A stretch of 64,000 nt of DNA from NCBI RefSeq assembly GCF_009811555.1, contig NZ_BLIN01000002.1, positions 868,001 to 932,000 on the forward strand. The letters are read 5' to 3'. Positions 1 through 8,751 of this stretch are shown piece by piece. Position numbers and translations under genes: made by a program. Origin of the DNA: Streptomyces caniferus (GTDB lineage Bacteria; Actinomycetota; Actinomycetes; Streptomycetales; Streptomycetaceae). The notes beneath the pieces were generated by a model. That model saw nothing but the letters and a program-made list of their open reading frames with translations, searched no databases and had not been told where the DNA came from. Every line of letters starts with the position of its first letter. The first letter of the stretch is position 1.

Positions 1-101
1 TCGCGGCCGTGCCCGCGGAGCCGGGCGGGCAGCCGGAGCCGGGCGCGGCCGCGGAGCCGGGAGGCCAGCCGGCCCCGGGCGGGCGGACGGACGCCGCTCA
101 C
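1..101 (-). CDS. Start of a second TadE/TadG-like gene (partial)
   Basis: A GTG at 101-99 overlaps the TGA of the TadE gene (GTGA), and an AAGGAGG ribosome binding site lies 7 bases upstream. The frame stays open to the window edge and reads as an Arg-rich N-terminus beginning VSGVRPPARGRLASRLRGRA. Tad operons commonly carry two or three consecutive small pseudopilin genes, so the second TadE/TadG-like protein is inferred from position, overlap and RBS. Too little is visible to confirm the family. Confidence 0.42.
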   Translation of the reverse strand, partial: MSGVRPPARGRLASRLRGRARLRLPARLRGHGR

Positions 102-481
102 CGGAGGTCCTCCTTCGCGGCGCCGGCCGAGCCCTTCGCCCGCCACGGGAAGCTGCCCGCGCCGGGGAAGAGCACCGGGACGTCGAGGGCGACCCGCGCC
201 TTCCACACCCCTGCTTCGGGGCGGCAGGAAACGGTGGCGCCGCCCCGCCAGGAGCTGGGCAGTTGCTTCTCGGCGGCGGCCTGGCAGGCGCCCTCGCCGC
301 CGCCCTCCGTCGCGGTGCCGGCGCGTGCGCCCCGGTCGGCGGAGTGGGCGGCGAGCGTGTAGGCGTAGCCGACCAGCACCAGCTGCCAGAGCAGCGCGAG
401 GACCAGCAGGATCAGCGGGAGCAGCCCCATGAACTCCACGGCGACCTGCCCCCGGTCGTTGCCGCCCAGTGGGCGCCGCAC
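98..481 (-). CDS. TadE-family pilus assembly protein
   Basis: This 127-residue protein has the TadE layout: a short basic N-terminus, a Gly-Gln-Val-Ala-Val-Glu-Phe segment (residues about 11-17), then one hydrophobic helix (about 18-44) and a small extracellular domain with two Cys residues (in ACQAA and VSCRP). TadE proteins are minor pseudopilins of the tight-adherence (Flp) pilus and sit in the membrane. The start is GTG, three bases after the stop of the CpaE-like gene and preceded by GAGG, so it is probably translated in the same transcript. Confidence 0.85.
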   Translation of the reverse strand: MRRPLGGNDRGQVAVEFMGLLPLILLVLALLWQLVLVGYAYTLAAHSADRGARAGTATEGGGEGACQAAAEKQLPSSWRGGATVSCRPEAGVWKARVALDVPVLFPGAGSFPWRAKGSAGAAKEDLR

Positions 482-484
482 CGC

Positions 485-1933
485 TCAGCCCTCCTCGTAC
501 GGACCGGCCGGATCGAACGGGCCCGAGCCGCCGGCCGCCGCCGCGGAGCCACGCCGCGCACCGAACCGCAGGCCGGACCCCGACCCGGACCCGGAGGCCG
601 GCCCCGGTGCCGTCCCCGAACCGGGAGCCGCCCCCGGCGTTATGGCCTTGCGCCTGCGCCCCGTCAGCGTCGGGCGCGCCCGGTGGCTGCCCCGGCCCTC
701 CCGCCGCACGGCCGGTGACTCGACCAGGCCGAGCTCGCCCGCCAGCGCCCACAGCGCCTGCCGGACCGTCGACCGGCCGTCGAGGTCCTGCATCCGGCCC
801 GCGTCGACACAGGGCTGGAGCTCCTTGAAGGCAGCCGGCACATGGGTCCTGGCGACCTGGGTGCCGGTGGCCTTGGCCACCAGCGGCGGCTGGATCTCGG
901 TGTTACGGGTGAGGCGGTTGACCACGGTCGTGGTGTCCTCCGCCTGACGGATCTGCAGCCGGTCCCACAGCCGCACCTGCCGCTTGGCGGCCCGTACGGC
1001 CACCACGTCCGGCGTGGTCACCAGCAGGGCCACATCGGCGAGTTCGACGGCCGCGGCGTTGGCGGACTGCATCTGGGAGCCGCAGTCGACCAGCACCACT
1101 TCGTAGCGGGCCCGCAGTGCGCCGATGACCTGGCGGGCCGCCCGGTCGTCGACCTCCTCGCCGCGCTCCCCCTCCTCGGGCGCCAGCAGCAGCCCGAGAC
1201 CCGTGTGGTGGTCGTGCACCGCGTCCTGGAGCACCCGTACGGAGATGTCCGCGATGCCCGCCAGGTCGGCGATCGAGCGGCGGAACTGGACGTCCAGATA
1301 GGAGGCCACATCGCCGGACTGCAGATCCAGGTCCACCAGCGCGACGCTGCGGCCCGCGGCCCGTGCGGCCAGGGCCAGTTGCACGGCGGTGACGGTGGTG
1401 CCGACCCCGCCCTTGGCGCCGGTCACGGTCACCAGGGTGCCGGCCGGCCCGGGAGCCGCCTCCGGGCTGCCCCCCAGATGCACCCGTACGCCCGCCGACC
1501 ACTGGGCGGCGGCCTGCACCCGGGCGGCCAACTCGTCGTAGCCGAGCGGCAGTCCGACGATGCCGCGGGCGCCGGCGTCCATCGCGGCGGAGAACAGCGC
1601 GGGCCCGGCGTCCGTGGTGATCAGCACGACGCCGACGGCGGGGAAGCGCAGCGCCACCTCGCGGATCAGCTCCAGCGCCGGTGTCGGACCGATGCGCTCA
1701 TGGACGAGCACGACCTCGGGGAGCGCCTCGACGGCGGACGGACCGGCCGCGGGCGGGGCGCCTCCGGGAGCCGCGCCGGCCCCCTGGGCGGCGGCGCCGG
1801 CCAGGGCGTCGAGCAGCGCGGCGGAGTCCGCGACGGCGGGTGCGGGATCGGCGTCCGGCAACTGGTTGAGCAGCGAGGACACCGCTCGCGCCGCGTCCTG
1901 GTCGCCGATCGCCGGGAGGATACGGATGGTCAC
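485..1933 (-). CDS. CpaE/TadZ-like P-loop ATPase of the Tad pilus
   Basis: 482 residues. Residues about 1-130 resemble a receiver-like fold (VVLVHERIGPTPALELI, then AMDAGARGIVGLP) as in CpaE/TadZ. From about 145 comes a MinD/ParA-type ATPase with the deviant Walker A GAKGGVGTT, then ALVDLDLQSGD and VVLVDCGSQ. The last ~70 residues are Gly/Ser/Arg-rich and look disordered. TadZ/CpaE proteins position the Tad pilus machinery at the membrane. The GTG start has GGAGG five bases upstream and lies 13 bases after the CpaB-like gene, before TadE, which supports one operon. The predicted polar or positional role is inferred from the family. Confidence 0.85.
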   Translation of the reverse strand: MTIRILPAIGDQDAARAVSSLLNQLPDADPAPAVADSAALLDALAGAAAQGAGAAPGGAPPAAGPSAVEALPEVVLVHERIGPTPALELIREVALRFPAVGVVLITTDAGPALFSAAMDAGARGIVGLPLGYDELAARVQAAAQWSAGVRVHLGGSPEAAPGPAGTLVTVTGAKGGVGTTVTAVQLALAARAAGRSVALVDLDLQSGDVASYLDVQFRRSIADLAGIADISVRVLQDAVHDHHTGLGLLLAPEEGERGEEVDDRAARQVIGALRARYEVVLVDCGSQMQSANAAAVELADVALLVTTPDVVAVRAAKRQVRLWDRLQIRQAEDTTTVVNRLTRNTEIQPPLVAKATGTQVARTHVPAAFKELQPCVDAGRMQDLDGRSTVRQALWALAGELGLVESPAVRREGRGSHRARPTLTGRRRKAITPGAAPGSGTAPGPASGSGSGSGLRFGARRGSAAAAGGSGPFDPAGPYEEG

Positions 1934-1946
1934 CTGAGCCTCCGGG

Positions 1947-2663
1947 TCACTTGTCGCCGTCGAGGGTGTACGTGCGCTGGCCGGGCGGGACGGTGGCCTC
2001 GCTGCCGGGGGCGAGCAGGGCGAGCCGTACGTGCGAGGCGAAGGACTCGGCGTACGCGACCCGTTGGGCGTCCTGGGTGTTCAGCGCGAAGGTGATCGGG
2101 ACGGCGTCACCACCCGGCCGGCCCGCGGTGGTGTCCCCGGGGTCCTTGGCCTCCAGCGGCGTCAGCTTGCCGACGTCGATCACCTGGGCGCCGGAGACGA
2201 TGACCTTGGAGACCGGCTTGTCCTCGGGGCGCTTGCCCTCGAAGGTGGCGTAGATGTTCACCCGGGCGCCGGGGTTGATCTTGCCGGCCACGCCGGTGGC
2301 CGCGTCGATCATGATGGCGATCTCCTGCTGTCCGGCCTTCAGCGCGGGCCGCTCGACGATCATGTCGTCCTGCAACAGCGACCCCTTCTTCAACGGGGTC
2401 ACCGCGATCCGGCCGCTGACCTTGTCCAGATCGGTCACGGCGGTGGGCGGCAGCCACCGCTGGGGCATCTTCACCTTCTCGAACTGCCCGGGATCCAGCG
2501 CTTTATAGGCCGCGACATCCGTCTTCAGCCGGTACGCCGTCTTTTCGGGACCGACCTTGGACTCGACGTTCTTGATCACCGACAGTACGCCGACGAACGC
2601 GCCGACCGCACAGAGAACCGACAGGAGCAGCAGGATCACTCCGCGGCGCTGGCGTGAGTTCAT
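1947..2663 (-). CDS. CpaB/RcpC-type SAF-domain pilus assembly protein
   Basis: 238 residues beginning MNSRQRRGVILLLLSVLCAV: one N-terminal transmembrane helix (about 8-28) followed by an SAF-like domain (TAYRLKTDVAAYKALD to about residue 105) and the RcpC region with IDAATGVAGKINPGARVNIYA. CpaB/RcpC proteins are periplasmic or extracytoplasmic components of the Tad secretion channel. The reading frame stays open far upstream, but the sequence before this Met is low-complexity and overlaps the neighbouring gene in another frame, so I place the start here. First of three closely packed minus-strand tad genes. Confidence 0.82.
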   Translation of the reverse strand: MNSRQRRGVILLLLSVLCAVGAFVGVLSVIKNVESKVGPEKTAYRLKTDVAAYKALDPGQFEKVKMPQRWLPPTAVTDLDKVSGRIAVTPLKKGSLLQDDMIVERPALKAGQQEIAIMIDAATGVAGKINPGARVNIYATFEGKRPEDKPVSKVIVSGAQVIDVGKLTPLEAKDPGDTTAGRPGGDAVPITFALNTQDAQRVAYAESFASHVRLALLAPGSEATVPPGQRTYTLDGDK

Positions 2664-2787
2664 GGGGGAGGGACCTCGATCGGGACGGGGAGAGGGGACG
2701 GGCGGACGGGCGTTTGACCGGCGGTCGCCGGACGGTGGCGGCCGAGGGGTCGGCCGGAGGGGCGGGGCACGGACGGCCCGGGTGGGC

Positions 2788-4266
2788 TCAGCGCACGCGG
2801 GCCACCGTCCGCGGGGTGCCGGGGGCCTCCGGCCGACCGGACAGGTCCGGGTGCGCGGGGTGCTCCGGGCGGCCGGCGAAGTCGGGGTGGCCGGGCAGGT
2901 CCCAGTGGCCGGGGGCACGGGGGCCGTCGGACGCGTAGGGGTTCCCCGGTACCGGGCGCCCGGACCCGTACGGGTTCCCCGGCACTCCCCCGCAGGCCGC
3001 CGCGAGATCCGGCCCGCGGACGTCCCACTGCGTCGGCTCCTCGGGCCCGCCACCACGTACGTCCGCCACGTCTGCCGCGTCCGGCACACCGAGCACACCG
3101 GCCACACCGGGAGGCGTCACCGGCGAGAGGCCGCGCTCGCCCCACGGCGAGGGAGGCGGCCCGGCCGACGGCGCCGAGGGAGCGGCGGGCTCTCCCGGCA
3201 CTCCGGAGACGGGAGCCGGGGCGGAAGCGGAACCTGGACCGGGAGCGGCACCGGAGGACAGTCCGGGCATCGCCGGGTGCGGCTGCGCGCCCGACGGGCC
3301 GCCCGTCGTCGGGTGCGGGGAGGCAGCGGGAGCAGCGGCGGAAAGCGCCTGCGCCGGGGCAGCGTCCGGCCCCGGCCGGTGTTCCGGGCCCGCTATGGCC
3401 GCCGGCCCCTGGCCCGAGCCGCCACCCCCCGCCGCCCGTTCCCTCGCCAGCGGCGCCCCGCAGAACGCACAGCGGTCGCCGAGGAGTTCCAGACCGCACC
3501 AGCCGCACTCCTCGCGCCGCACCGAGGCCACCAACTGGCGCAGGATGGACACGTCCGGTATGGCCGCCGCGAATTCGATCAGCTTCTGGGTCCCCCACCA
3601 CCGGGCGGACTCGTCGGGCAGCCGGGCCTCGAACACCCCCTGCACCCGCCAGGCCGGGGCGAGCGTCCCGGTCACCCACTCGGAGGTGAGCTGGCCGCGG
3701 GCGACCGCGAGCTGGGTGGCGAACCCGGGCGCGGGCAGCCCGGCCCCGGTGCTGTGCCGGTCCAGATGCAGCAACTGCGGCTCGGGATGGGCCAGTACCG
3801 CGAAGTGCGCACCGGGCAGCCAGGACTTCACATGGGACCGCAGGTCGACCTCGATCCGGTCCAGGCCGCTGACGCTGCCCAGCAGGGCGCCGGCGTGAAG
3901 GTAATGGCTCAGCAGCCGGGCGGCGCTGGCCAGCACGCCGGGACTGAAGTCGCACAGCGACAACTGCCGTAGCTGCCGGGCGAGTAGCGCCACGCCCAGC
4001 GGCGGCAGCGACAGCGGGACGATGGCGATCCGGTCGCTCTCCAGGACGGCGCGCAGGGTGTGCAGCCGGCGGACGTGTTCCGGCGGGCAGGCCGAGGAGT
4101 ACAGCACGATGAGGTGGCCGTGGTGCTCCAGGACGGCGCTGGTCTCCGTCAGGGCGTCGTCCAGCGGCTGGAGATGCGGGGCCCGCAGGACGACGGCGGC
4201 CGGGGTCTGCCGGTCGGTCGCGGGCAGCGCGAGGTCCGGGCTGGTGACGGCAATCGCGGTCGGCAC
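2788..4266 (-). CDS. Conserved protein with C-terminal zinc ribbon and Pro/Gly-rich tail
   Basis: About 492 residues. The N-terminal half has no motif I recognise but is well composed and globular. Near residue 290 there is a CxxC...CxxC pair (ECGWCGLELLGDRCAFCG) typical of a zinc ribbon. The remaining ~170 residues are a Pro/Ala/Gly-rich tail. I chose the GTG at 4266 because GGGGGAG lies four bases before it; an alternative GTG at 4362 has no RBS. It precedes the CpaB-like gene by about 125 bases and is probably the first gene of the tad operon. Function unknown; a DNA- or protein-binding role is only suggested by the zinc ribbon. Confidence 0.72.
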   Translation of the reverse strand: MPTAIAVTSPDLALPATDRQTPAAVVLRAPHLQPLDDALTETSAVLEHHGHLIVLYSSACPPEHVRRLHTLRAVLESDRIAIVPLSLPPLGVALLARQLRQLSLCDFSPGVLASAARLLSHYLHAGALLGSVSGLDRIEVDLRSHVKSWLPGAHFAVLAHPEPQLLHLDRHSTGAGLPAPGFATQLAVARGQLTSEWVTGTLAPAWRVQGVFEARLPDESARWWGTQKLIEFAAAIPDVSILRQLVASVRREECGWCGLELLGDRCAFCGAPLARERAAGGGGSGQGPAAIAGPEHRPGPDAAPAQALSAAAPAASPHPTTGGPSGAQPHPAMPGLSSGAAPGPGSASAPAPVSGVPGEPAAPSAPSAGPPPSPWGERGLSPVTPPGVAGVLGVPDAADVADVRGGGPEEPTQWDVRGPDLAAACGGVPGNPYGSGRPVPGNPYASDGPRAPGHWDLPGHPDFAGRPEHPAHPDLSGRPEAPGTPRTVARVR

Positions 4267-4582
4267 GTCGCTCCCCCACTCCCTCCGGCCGCCGGGGGCC
4301 CCGGGACCGCGGATCGGCACAGCTCTGCGCCAGAGGCGCCATACGCTCAGCACTTTATCCACAGAGATACGTCCCAGAGAACACGTTCTGGGCTACTCGT
4401 CATGACCATCACCCCGTAGGGAAATGGCGGATACCGGCCCAGCGGCGCTCGCCGGAACGTCCCCTTCCGGCACATCCCTTGACAGGACGAAGGGTCCGCA
4501 CCGCGTGATTCGGCGCACGCGGGGGCCCTGGGAAGCTCGCGTCCACGCCGCTCCCGTCCCGCACACCGCCGGGCCCGGACAC

Positions 4583-4619
4583 CGCCAGGTCCCGTGCACC
4601 CGGTGCACGGGACCTGGCG
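4583..4619. terminator. Perfect 18-bp hairpin terminator
   Basis: Arms 4583-4600 and 4602-4619 are exact inverted repeats around a single base. It lies just downstream of the secreted serine peptidase (minus strand), and beyond the start of the zinc-ribbon gene, so it most likely ends the peptidase transcript. The rest of 4267-4670 shows no gene. Confidence 0.75.
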
Positions 4620-4670
4620 TCGCGCTGCGCGTCATATCACCTTGCGCTGCATGTCACCTCGCGCGTCACC

Positions 4671-5543
4671 TCACCCGCGGCCGGCCGCCGGCTTCGGCAG
4701 CGCGCACCCGGCCGCGCTCAGGTCCAGCTTGTTGCCGACACCGAAGCACTTCGGTATCCCGTAGGTCTCCTCCGCGTAGTTGATGCCCTGGTGCACCGTG
4801 ACGTTGCCGTTCTCGTCGACCTCGCACGGGTTGTTGACGGTGCACTTCTCGCCGTCCTCGTTACCCGTGTTGTTGATGGCCGCGACCTTGCCGGTGGCGG
4901 TGTCGATCACCGGAGATCCGGACGTACCGCCGATCGTCTTGCACTGCGGGGTGTAGCGGACCGAGTCCTTCCAGCTCCAGTCGCCCTCCTTGAGGGTGGG
5001 CACGAAGCCGTCGATGTTGCAGGAGTAGATCTTCTTCCAGTAGCCGGAGACGACGCTGATCGCCGCGCCCTTGGCCGGGTGGTCGGTGGCCAGCTCCAGT
5101 GGCTTGATCCCGTACTTCTGCTCGATCTGGGCGTAGGTCGACGAGGTCTCGTACAGCGAGACGTCGGTGTCGGTCATGGTGGCGTACGCGATCTTGGTGG
5201 CCCGGATCGTGCCCGCCCGGCCGGCCGACTTGTTGAGCAGGGTGAAGCTGCGGCTGGACCGCTGGTCGACGACGACCTCGCCGGGACCCGGCATACCGCT
5301 TTCCAGACAGTGGCCGTTGGACATCACCAGGGCCGGGTCGTTCGGCTGCGAGGTGGGCATCCGGACGACCGAGCCGGAGCAGTTGCTCAGCGCGACGGTG
5401 CCGGCGAAGTCCACCGCCTTGGTCTTCTGCGTACGGTGCTGCGCCCCGTCCTGCGGCGCCGCGTGGGCCGTTCCGACGGTGCCCACCAGGGCTGCGGCTC
5501 CCAGCACGGCCGAGGCCAGGGCGCCGACGAGAGGTCTGTTCAT
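4671..5543 (-). CDS. Secreted trypsin-like serine peptidase (S1 family)
   Basis: 290 residues with a Sec signal peptide (MNRPLVGALASAVLGAAALV, likely cleavage after AHA near residue 28). The catalytic triad of the chymotrypsin fold can be read: His in MSNGHCLE, Asp in MTDTDVSLYE, Ser in IGGTSGSPVID. Cys pairs suggest disulfides. Likely an exported hydrolase. The ATG has GAGAGG upstream. It is divergently placed from the M14 carboxypeptidase, so the 247-base gap between them holds two opposing promoters. Substrate unknown; it resembles the V8/streptogrisin-like peptidases, without a recognisable long propeptide. Confidence 0.9.
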   Translation of the reverse strand: MNRPLVGALASAVLGAAALVGTVGTAHAAPQDGAQHRTQKTKAVDFAGTVALSNCSGSVVRMPTSQPNDPALVMSNGHCLESGMPGPGEVVVDQRSSRSFTLLNKSAGRAGTIRATKIAYATMTDTDVSLYETSSTYAQIEQKYGIKPLELATDHPAKGAAISVVSGYWKKIYSCNIDGFVPTLKEGDWSWKDSVRYTPQCKTIGGTSGSPVIDTATGKVAAINNTGNEDGEKCTVNNPCEVDENGNVTVHQGINYAEETYGIPKCFGVGNKLDLSAAGCALPKPAAGRG

Positions 5544-5568
5544 GTGGGGGTCCTCTCAGCTTCTGTCA

Positions 5569-5593
5569 CCGAAGCCCCTTGAGGTGGCTTCGG
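5569..5593 (-). promoter_or_regulatory. Leader hairpin upstream of the serine peptidase
   Basis: An 8-bp exact inverted repeat (5569-5576 and 5586-5593, loop of 9) lies 26 bases upstream of the peptidase start, inside its probable 5' leader. It could be an mRNA stem or an operator. No experimental meaning can be read from sequence. Confidence 0.3.
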
Positions 5594-5790
5594 CTTTGTC
5601 GTGCGCATTGTTGGCGCCACCGCCGTAGGTGGCAATCAATTCGCCGAAACTGATGGGCAGTTGCCGGACAGGCGTCGCCGGAACACCCGTCGAGGACACC
5701 CCCGCATCTGGCCGTGGAACGCCTTGACCCGGCCATGCCAACGCGCCACTCTGACGCCGTCGCTTCGCCTCACACCCCACAGGAGACCGC

Positions 5791-7143
5791 ATGCGACCAC
5801 GTCTCCGCGGCGGACGCACCACCGTCCTCGCCGCGCTCCTCTCCCTCGCGCTCGCCGCCCCGATCGCGGCCGCCCAGGCACAGGCCGCCCCCTCCGACGA
5901 ACCCGCCGCCGGCACCACGGCGCACTCCGAACTCCCCCATCAGTACGAGGTGTCCGGCCCCGCCACCGCCGCACAGCGCACCGCCCTCACCGCGACCGGC
6001 GCCACCATCGACGAGGTCCACGCCCGGAAGGTCGTCATCACGGCGAACCGCGCCCAGGCCCGCGCCGCCCGCCGACTCGGCCACACCCTCCGCAGGTTGC
6101 CCGACCCGCCGGCCACCGGGCCCGCGTCACCCACCGGCACCCGCGTCAAGGACTTCCCCTCCGGCTACACGAAGTACCACACCTACGACGAGGCCACGAA
6201 GGAGATCGACGCCCTCGTCGCCAAGTACCCGGCCCTCCTGAGCAAGCAGGTCATCGGCACCTCCCACGAGGGCCGCGCCCTCCTCGCCCTCAAGCTCAGC
6301 AAGAACGTCACCAAGGACGAGGCGGAGCCCGAGGTCCTCTTCACCGCCCACCAGCACGCCCGGGAACACCTCACGGTCGAGATGGCCCTGTACCTCCTGA
6401 ACGAGTTCACCTCCAAGTACGGGACCGACCCGCGCATCACCAAGATGCTCGACTCCCGCGAGATCTGGGTCGTCCCGGACCTCAACCCGGACGGCGGCGC
6501 CTACGACATCGCCTCCGGCTCGTTCCGCAGCTGGCGCAAGAACCGTCAGCCCAACGCCGGTTCGAGCAGCGTCGGCACCGACCTCAACCGCAACTGGGAC
6601 TTCAAGTGGGGCTGCTGCGGCGGCTCCTCGTCGAGCCCCTCCTCCGAGACGTACCGCGGCCCGTCCCCCGCCTCCGCCCCCGAGGTCCAGGTCATCACGA
6701 AGTTCGTCCGCAGCCGGATCGTCGGCGGCAAGCAGCAGATCAAGGCCGCCATCGACTTCCACACCTACAGCGAACTGGTCCTGTGGCCCTTCGGCTTCAC
6801 CGACGACGACACCGGCCCCGGCATGACCCGGGACGACCACGACGCCTTCGCCGCCATCGGCAAGGACATGGCCGCCACCAACGGCTACACCCCCGAACAG
6901 TCCAGCGACCTGTACATCACCGACGGCTCGATCGACGACTGGCTGTGGGGCGACCAGAAGGTGTTCGCCTACACCTTCGAGATGTACCCGTCGTCCTTCG
7001 GCTCCGGCGGCTTCTACCCGCGCGACACCGTCATCCCGAAGGAGACCTCCCGTAACCGCGAAGCGGTGCTCCGGCTGCTGGAGATCGCCGACTGTCCTTA
7101 CCGCGCGATCGGGAAGGAAGGGCAGTACTGCAAGGGCAGTTGA
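5791..7143 (+). CDS. Secreted M14-family zinc carboxypeptidase
   Basis: 450 residues. A signal peptide (about 1-32, ending AQAQA) is followed by a propeptide-like segment, then an M14 catalytic domain from about residue 120. Zinc ligands and catalytic residues are visible: HxxE in HQHARE, the later His in AIDFHTYSE, the substrate-binding pair in DLNRNWDF, and the catalytic Glu in YTFEMYPS. Such enzymes release C-terminal residues from peptides outside the cell. The start ATG has CAGGAGA at the right distance. A possible weak -35 TTGACC lies about 70 bases upstream. A strong hairpin follows the stop codon. Confidence 0.93.
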   Translation: MRPRLRGGRTTVLAALLSLALAAPIAAAQAQAAPSDEPAAGTTAHSELPHQYEVSGPATAAQRTALTATGATIDEVHARKVVITANRAQARAARRLGHTLRRLPDPPATGPASPTGTRVKDFPSGYTKYHTYDEATKEIDALVAKYPALLSKQVIGTSHEGRALLALKLSKNVTKDEAEPEVLFTAHQHAREHLTVEMALYLLNEFTSKYGTDPRITKMLDSREIWVVPDLNPDGGAYDIASGSFRSWRKNRQPNAGSSSVGTDLNRNWDFKWGCCGGSSSSPSSETYRGPSPASAPEVQVITKFVRSRIVGGKQQIKAAIDFHTYSELVLWPFGFTDDDTGPGMTRDDHDAFAAIGKDMAATNGYTPEQSSDLYITDGSIDDWLWGDQKVFAYTFEMYPSSFGSGGFYPRDTVIPKETSRNREAVLRLLEIADCPYRAIGKEGQYCKGS

Positions 7144-7163
7144 CCCGGCCACTGCCGGAACGA

Positions 7164-7198
7164 GCGGCGGGCCGCGCCGCAGCGGCGCGGCCCGCCGC
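7164..7198. terminator. Hairpin terminator after the carboxypeptidase gene
   Basis: Arms 7164-7178 and 7184-7198 are exact 15-bp inverted repeats, with further pairing in the loop. It lies between convergent genes (carboxypeptidase and the DUF397 gene) and probably serves both strands. Confidence 0.75.
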
Positions 7199-7225
7199 AC
7201 CCCGCGCGGGTACGGGCACGTACGC

Positions 7226-7417
7226 CTAGAGCAGGTGGTCGGCCTTGCCGGCCTTTATCTCGCGGATGAGCGTGCGGAGAGCTTCACGGGTGTCGGTCAC
7301 GTAGGCGTCCTCGGCGCCCGCTACGGCGATGTAGGCGTTGCCTTCCTCGTCCGTACCGAGACGAAAACACGCCGAGCCTTCGGCGCAGAACGGCTCTTCC
7401 CAGCGAATATCTCGCAT
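7226..7417 (-). CDS. DUF397 protein (copy 2 of a tandem pair)
   Basis: 63 residues with the DUF397 pattern WEEPFCAEGSACFRLG...GNAYIAVAGAEDAY. DUF397 proteins are small Streptomyces partners of XRE/DUF5753 regulators, as in the whiJ family. From GNAYIAV to the C-terminus this copy differs from its upstream neighbour by one residue (E/D), so the two arose by recent tandem duplication. It lies ten bases downstream of copy 1 in the same direction. Confidence 0.85.
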   Translation of the reverse strand: MRDIRWEEPFCAEGSACFRLGTDEEGNAYIAVAGAEDAYVTDTREALRTLIREIKAGKADHLL

Positions 7418-7427
7418 GACGACCTTC

Positions 7428-7619
7428 CTAGAGCAAGTGATCCGCCTTGCCGGCCTTTATCTCGCGGATGAGCGTGCGAAGGGCGTCGCGGGTGTCGGTC
7501 ACGTAGGCGTCCTCGGCACCCGCCACCGCGATATAAGCGTTGCCCTGACCGTCGGTACCTATGCGAAAGCAGTTGTTACCTTCCGCGCAGAAGGGGTCTT
7601 CCCAAGAGATCTGAGCCAT
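7428..7619 (-). CDS. DUF397 protein (copy 1 of a tandem pair)
   Basis: 63 residues, MAQISWEDPFCAEGNNCF followed by the conserved GNAYIAV core. The ATG has a strong GAGGAGGG site and lies 10 bases beyond the stop of the XRE regulator, so regulator and DUF397 genes form one unit. In whiJ-like systems the DUF397 protein is thought to modulate the DNA-binding partner; that role is inferred here from gene order and family. Confidence 0.87.
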   Translation of the reverse strand: MAQISWEDPFCAEGNNCFRIGTDGQGNAYIAVAGAEDAYVTDTRDALRTLIREIKAGKADHLL

Positions 7620-7629
7620 GTGGCCCTCC

Positions 7630-8481
7630 TCAGAGCTGACGGACGATGTGGTGGATAAAGTCCCGCGATTCGCGCACGCCGAGCGTACGGGCGTGCATCC
7701 AGTCCATGTGCTCCCGGTACTTGGCGAGCTGAGCATCGGCATGGGTGAATTCGGGACCGTGAGCCGAGTCCAACTGGACGGTGTCCAGTGGCGGCACATC
7801 GCCTTCGGCGTACAGAACGGCATGCCCGGCGCCCGGGAATGCGCCCGCCTCAACGGGAAGCACACGCACCTCGACGTTCACCAGCTCGGACACCTCACAA
7901 AGATGCTGGAGTTGTTCTCGGGTCACAGCGCGCCCACCGAACTGCATGCGCAGGGCGGACTCATGAACGTATGCGACATAGTTGACGGGGTTGTCGCGTT
8001 CCAGAATCTGCTGGCGACGCAGCCGGAAGACCACTCGTAGCTCCACCTCTGACCTGGGCAGAGGTGGCAGCGCGGCGTCGAAGATGGCGCGTGCGTATGC
8101 ACCCACTTGAAGCGGTCCGGGCAAATGCACGGCCTGTTCGGACCGCAGTCGCCTAGCGTGCCATTCCAGCTCGGCGACATCCAGCAACCCTTGAGGGAGA
8201 CTCCCCCTGAACTGTTCCCACCATCCGCGACTGCGGGAGTTGGCCAGTTCCGCCAGGGCATCGACGTATCGCTGGTCCGAGCAGTCGTAGTTGCTGGCGA
8301 GCATCCGTACGCGTTCAGGTGAAGTGGAGCGGATGCCGGACTCCATATTGGAGACCTTCGTTCGGTCCAAACCAAGCAGACCTGCTGCGTATTCAGTGGT
8401 GCGACCTGCCGCGACGCGCATTTTGCGCAGCTCGGCACCCAGGCGCCTCTGGCGCTCTGTGGGCGTGGCCCTGGTGGGCAT
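7630..8481 (-). CDS. XRE-type regulator with DUF5753 domain (WhiJ-like)
   Basis: 283 residues. An N-terminal helix-turn-helix (about 10-65: LGAELRKMRVAAGRT, LLGLDRTKVSNMES) is joined to a DUF5753 domain (about 95-270; VELEWHARRLRSEQAVH-like start, LPLVEAGAF-like middle). This pairing with DUF397 and an ATPase-like gene is the usual WhiJ/AbaA-type cassette linked to development and antibiotic regulation in Streptomyces. I start at 8481 because GGAGGGG lies just upstream; an ATG 36 bases earlier is possible. Transcribed divergently from the ATPase-like gene with about 270 bases between. Confidence 0.9.
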   Translation of the reverse strand: MPTRATPTERQRRLGAELRKMRVAAGRTTEYAAGLLGLDRTKVSNMESGIRSTSPERVRMLASNYDCSDQRYVDALAELANSRSRGWWEQFRGSLPQGLLDVAELEWHARRLRSEQAVHLPGPLQVGAYARAIFDAALPPLPRSEVELRVVFRLRRQQILERDNPVNYVAYVHESALRMQFGGRAVTREQLQHLCEVSELVNVEVRVLPVEAGAFPGAGHAVLYAEGDVPPLDTVQLDSAHGPEFTHADAQLAKYREHMDWMHARTLGVRESRDFIHHIVRQL

Positions 8482-8751
8482 CGGCGCCCCTCCCTCCCAC
8501 TCGGTGACGTCAGTCTGCATGACGCACGTGGCACTGATCCAGTTCGCGGGAGGCAATGTGCGAGACGAGGTGGCACATGAGCCACCCGTACCCCTACAGT
8601 CAGTAACACAACGCTCACGCTCCACGCAGTCGGAAGCGCATCGCGCGAGCCTGCCCGCATTTCCTCCTACCCTGGGAGGGGCGGGCCCGCGCCAGGGAGA
8701 CAGGCCACCGGCTGTCGCACATCAACCACCCGTGTTCACAAGGGAGTTGTT

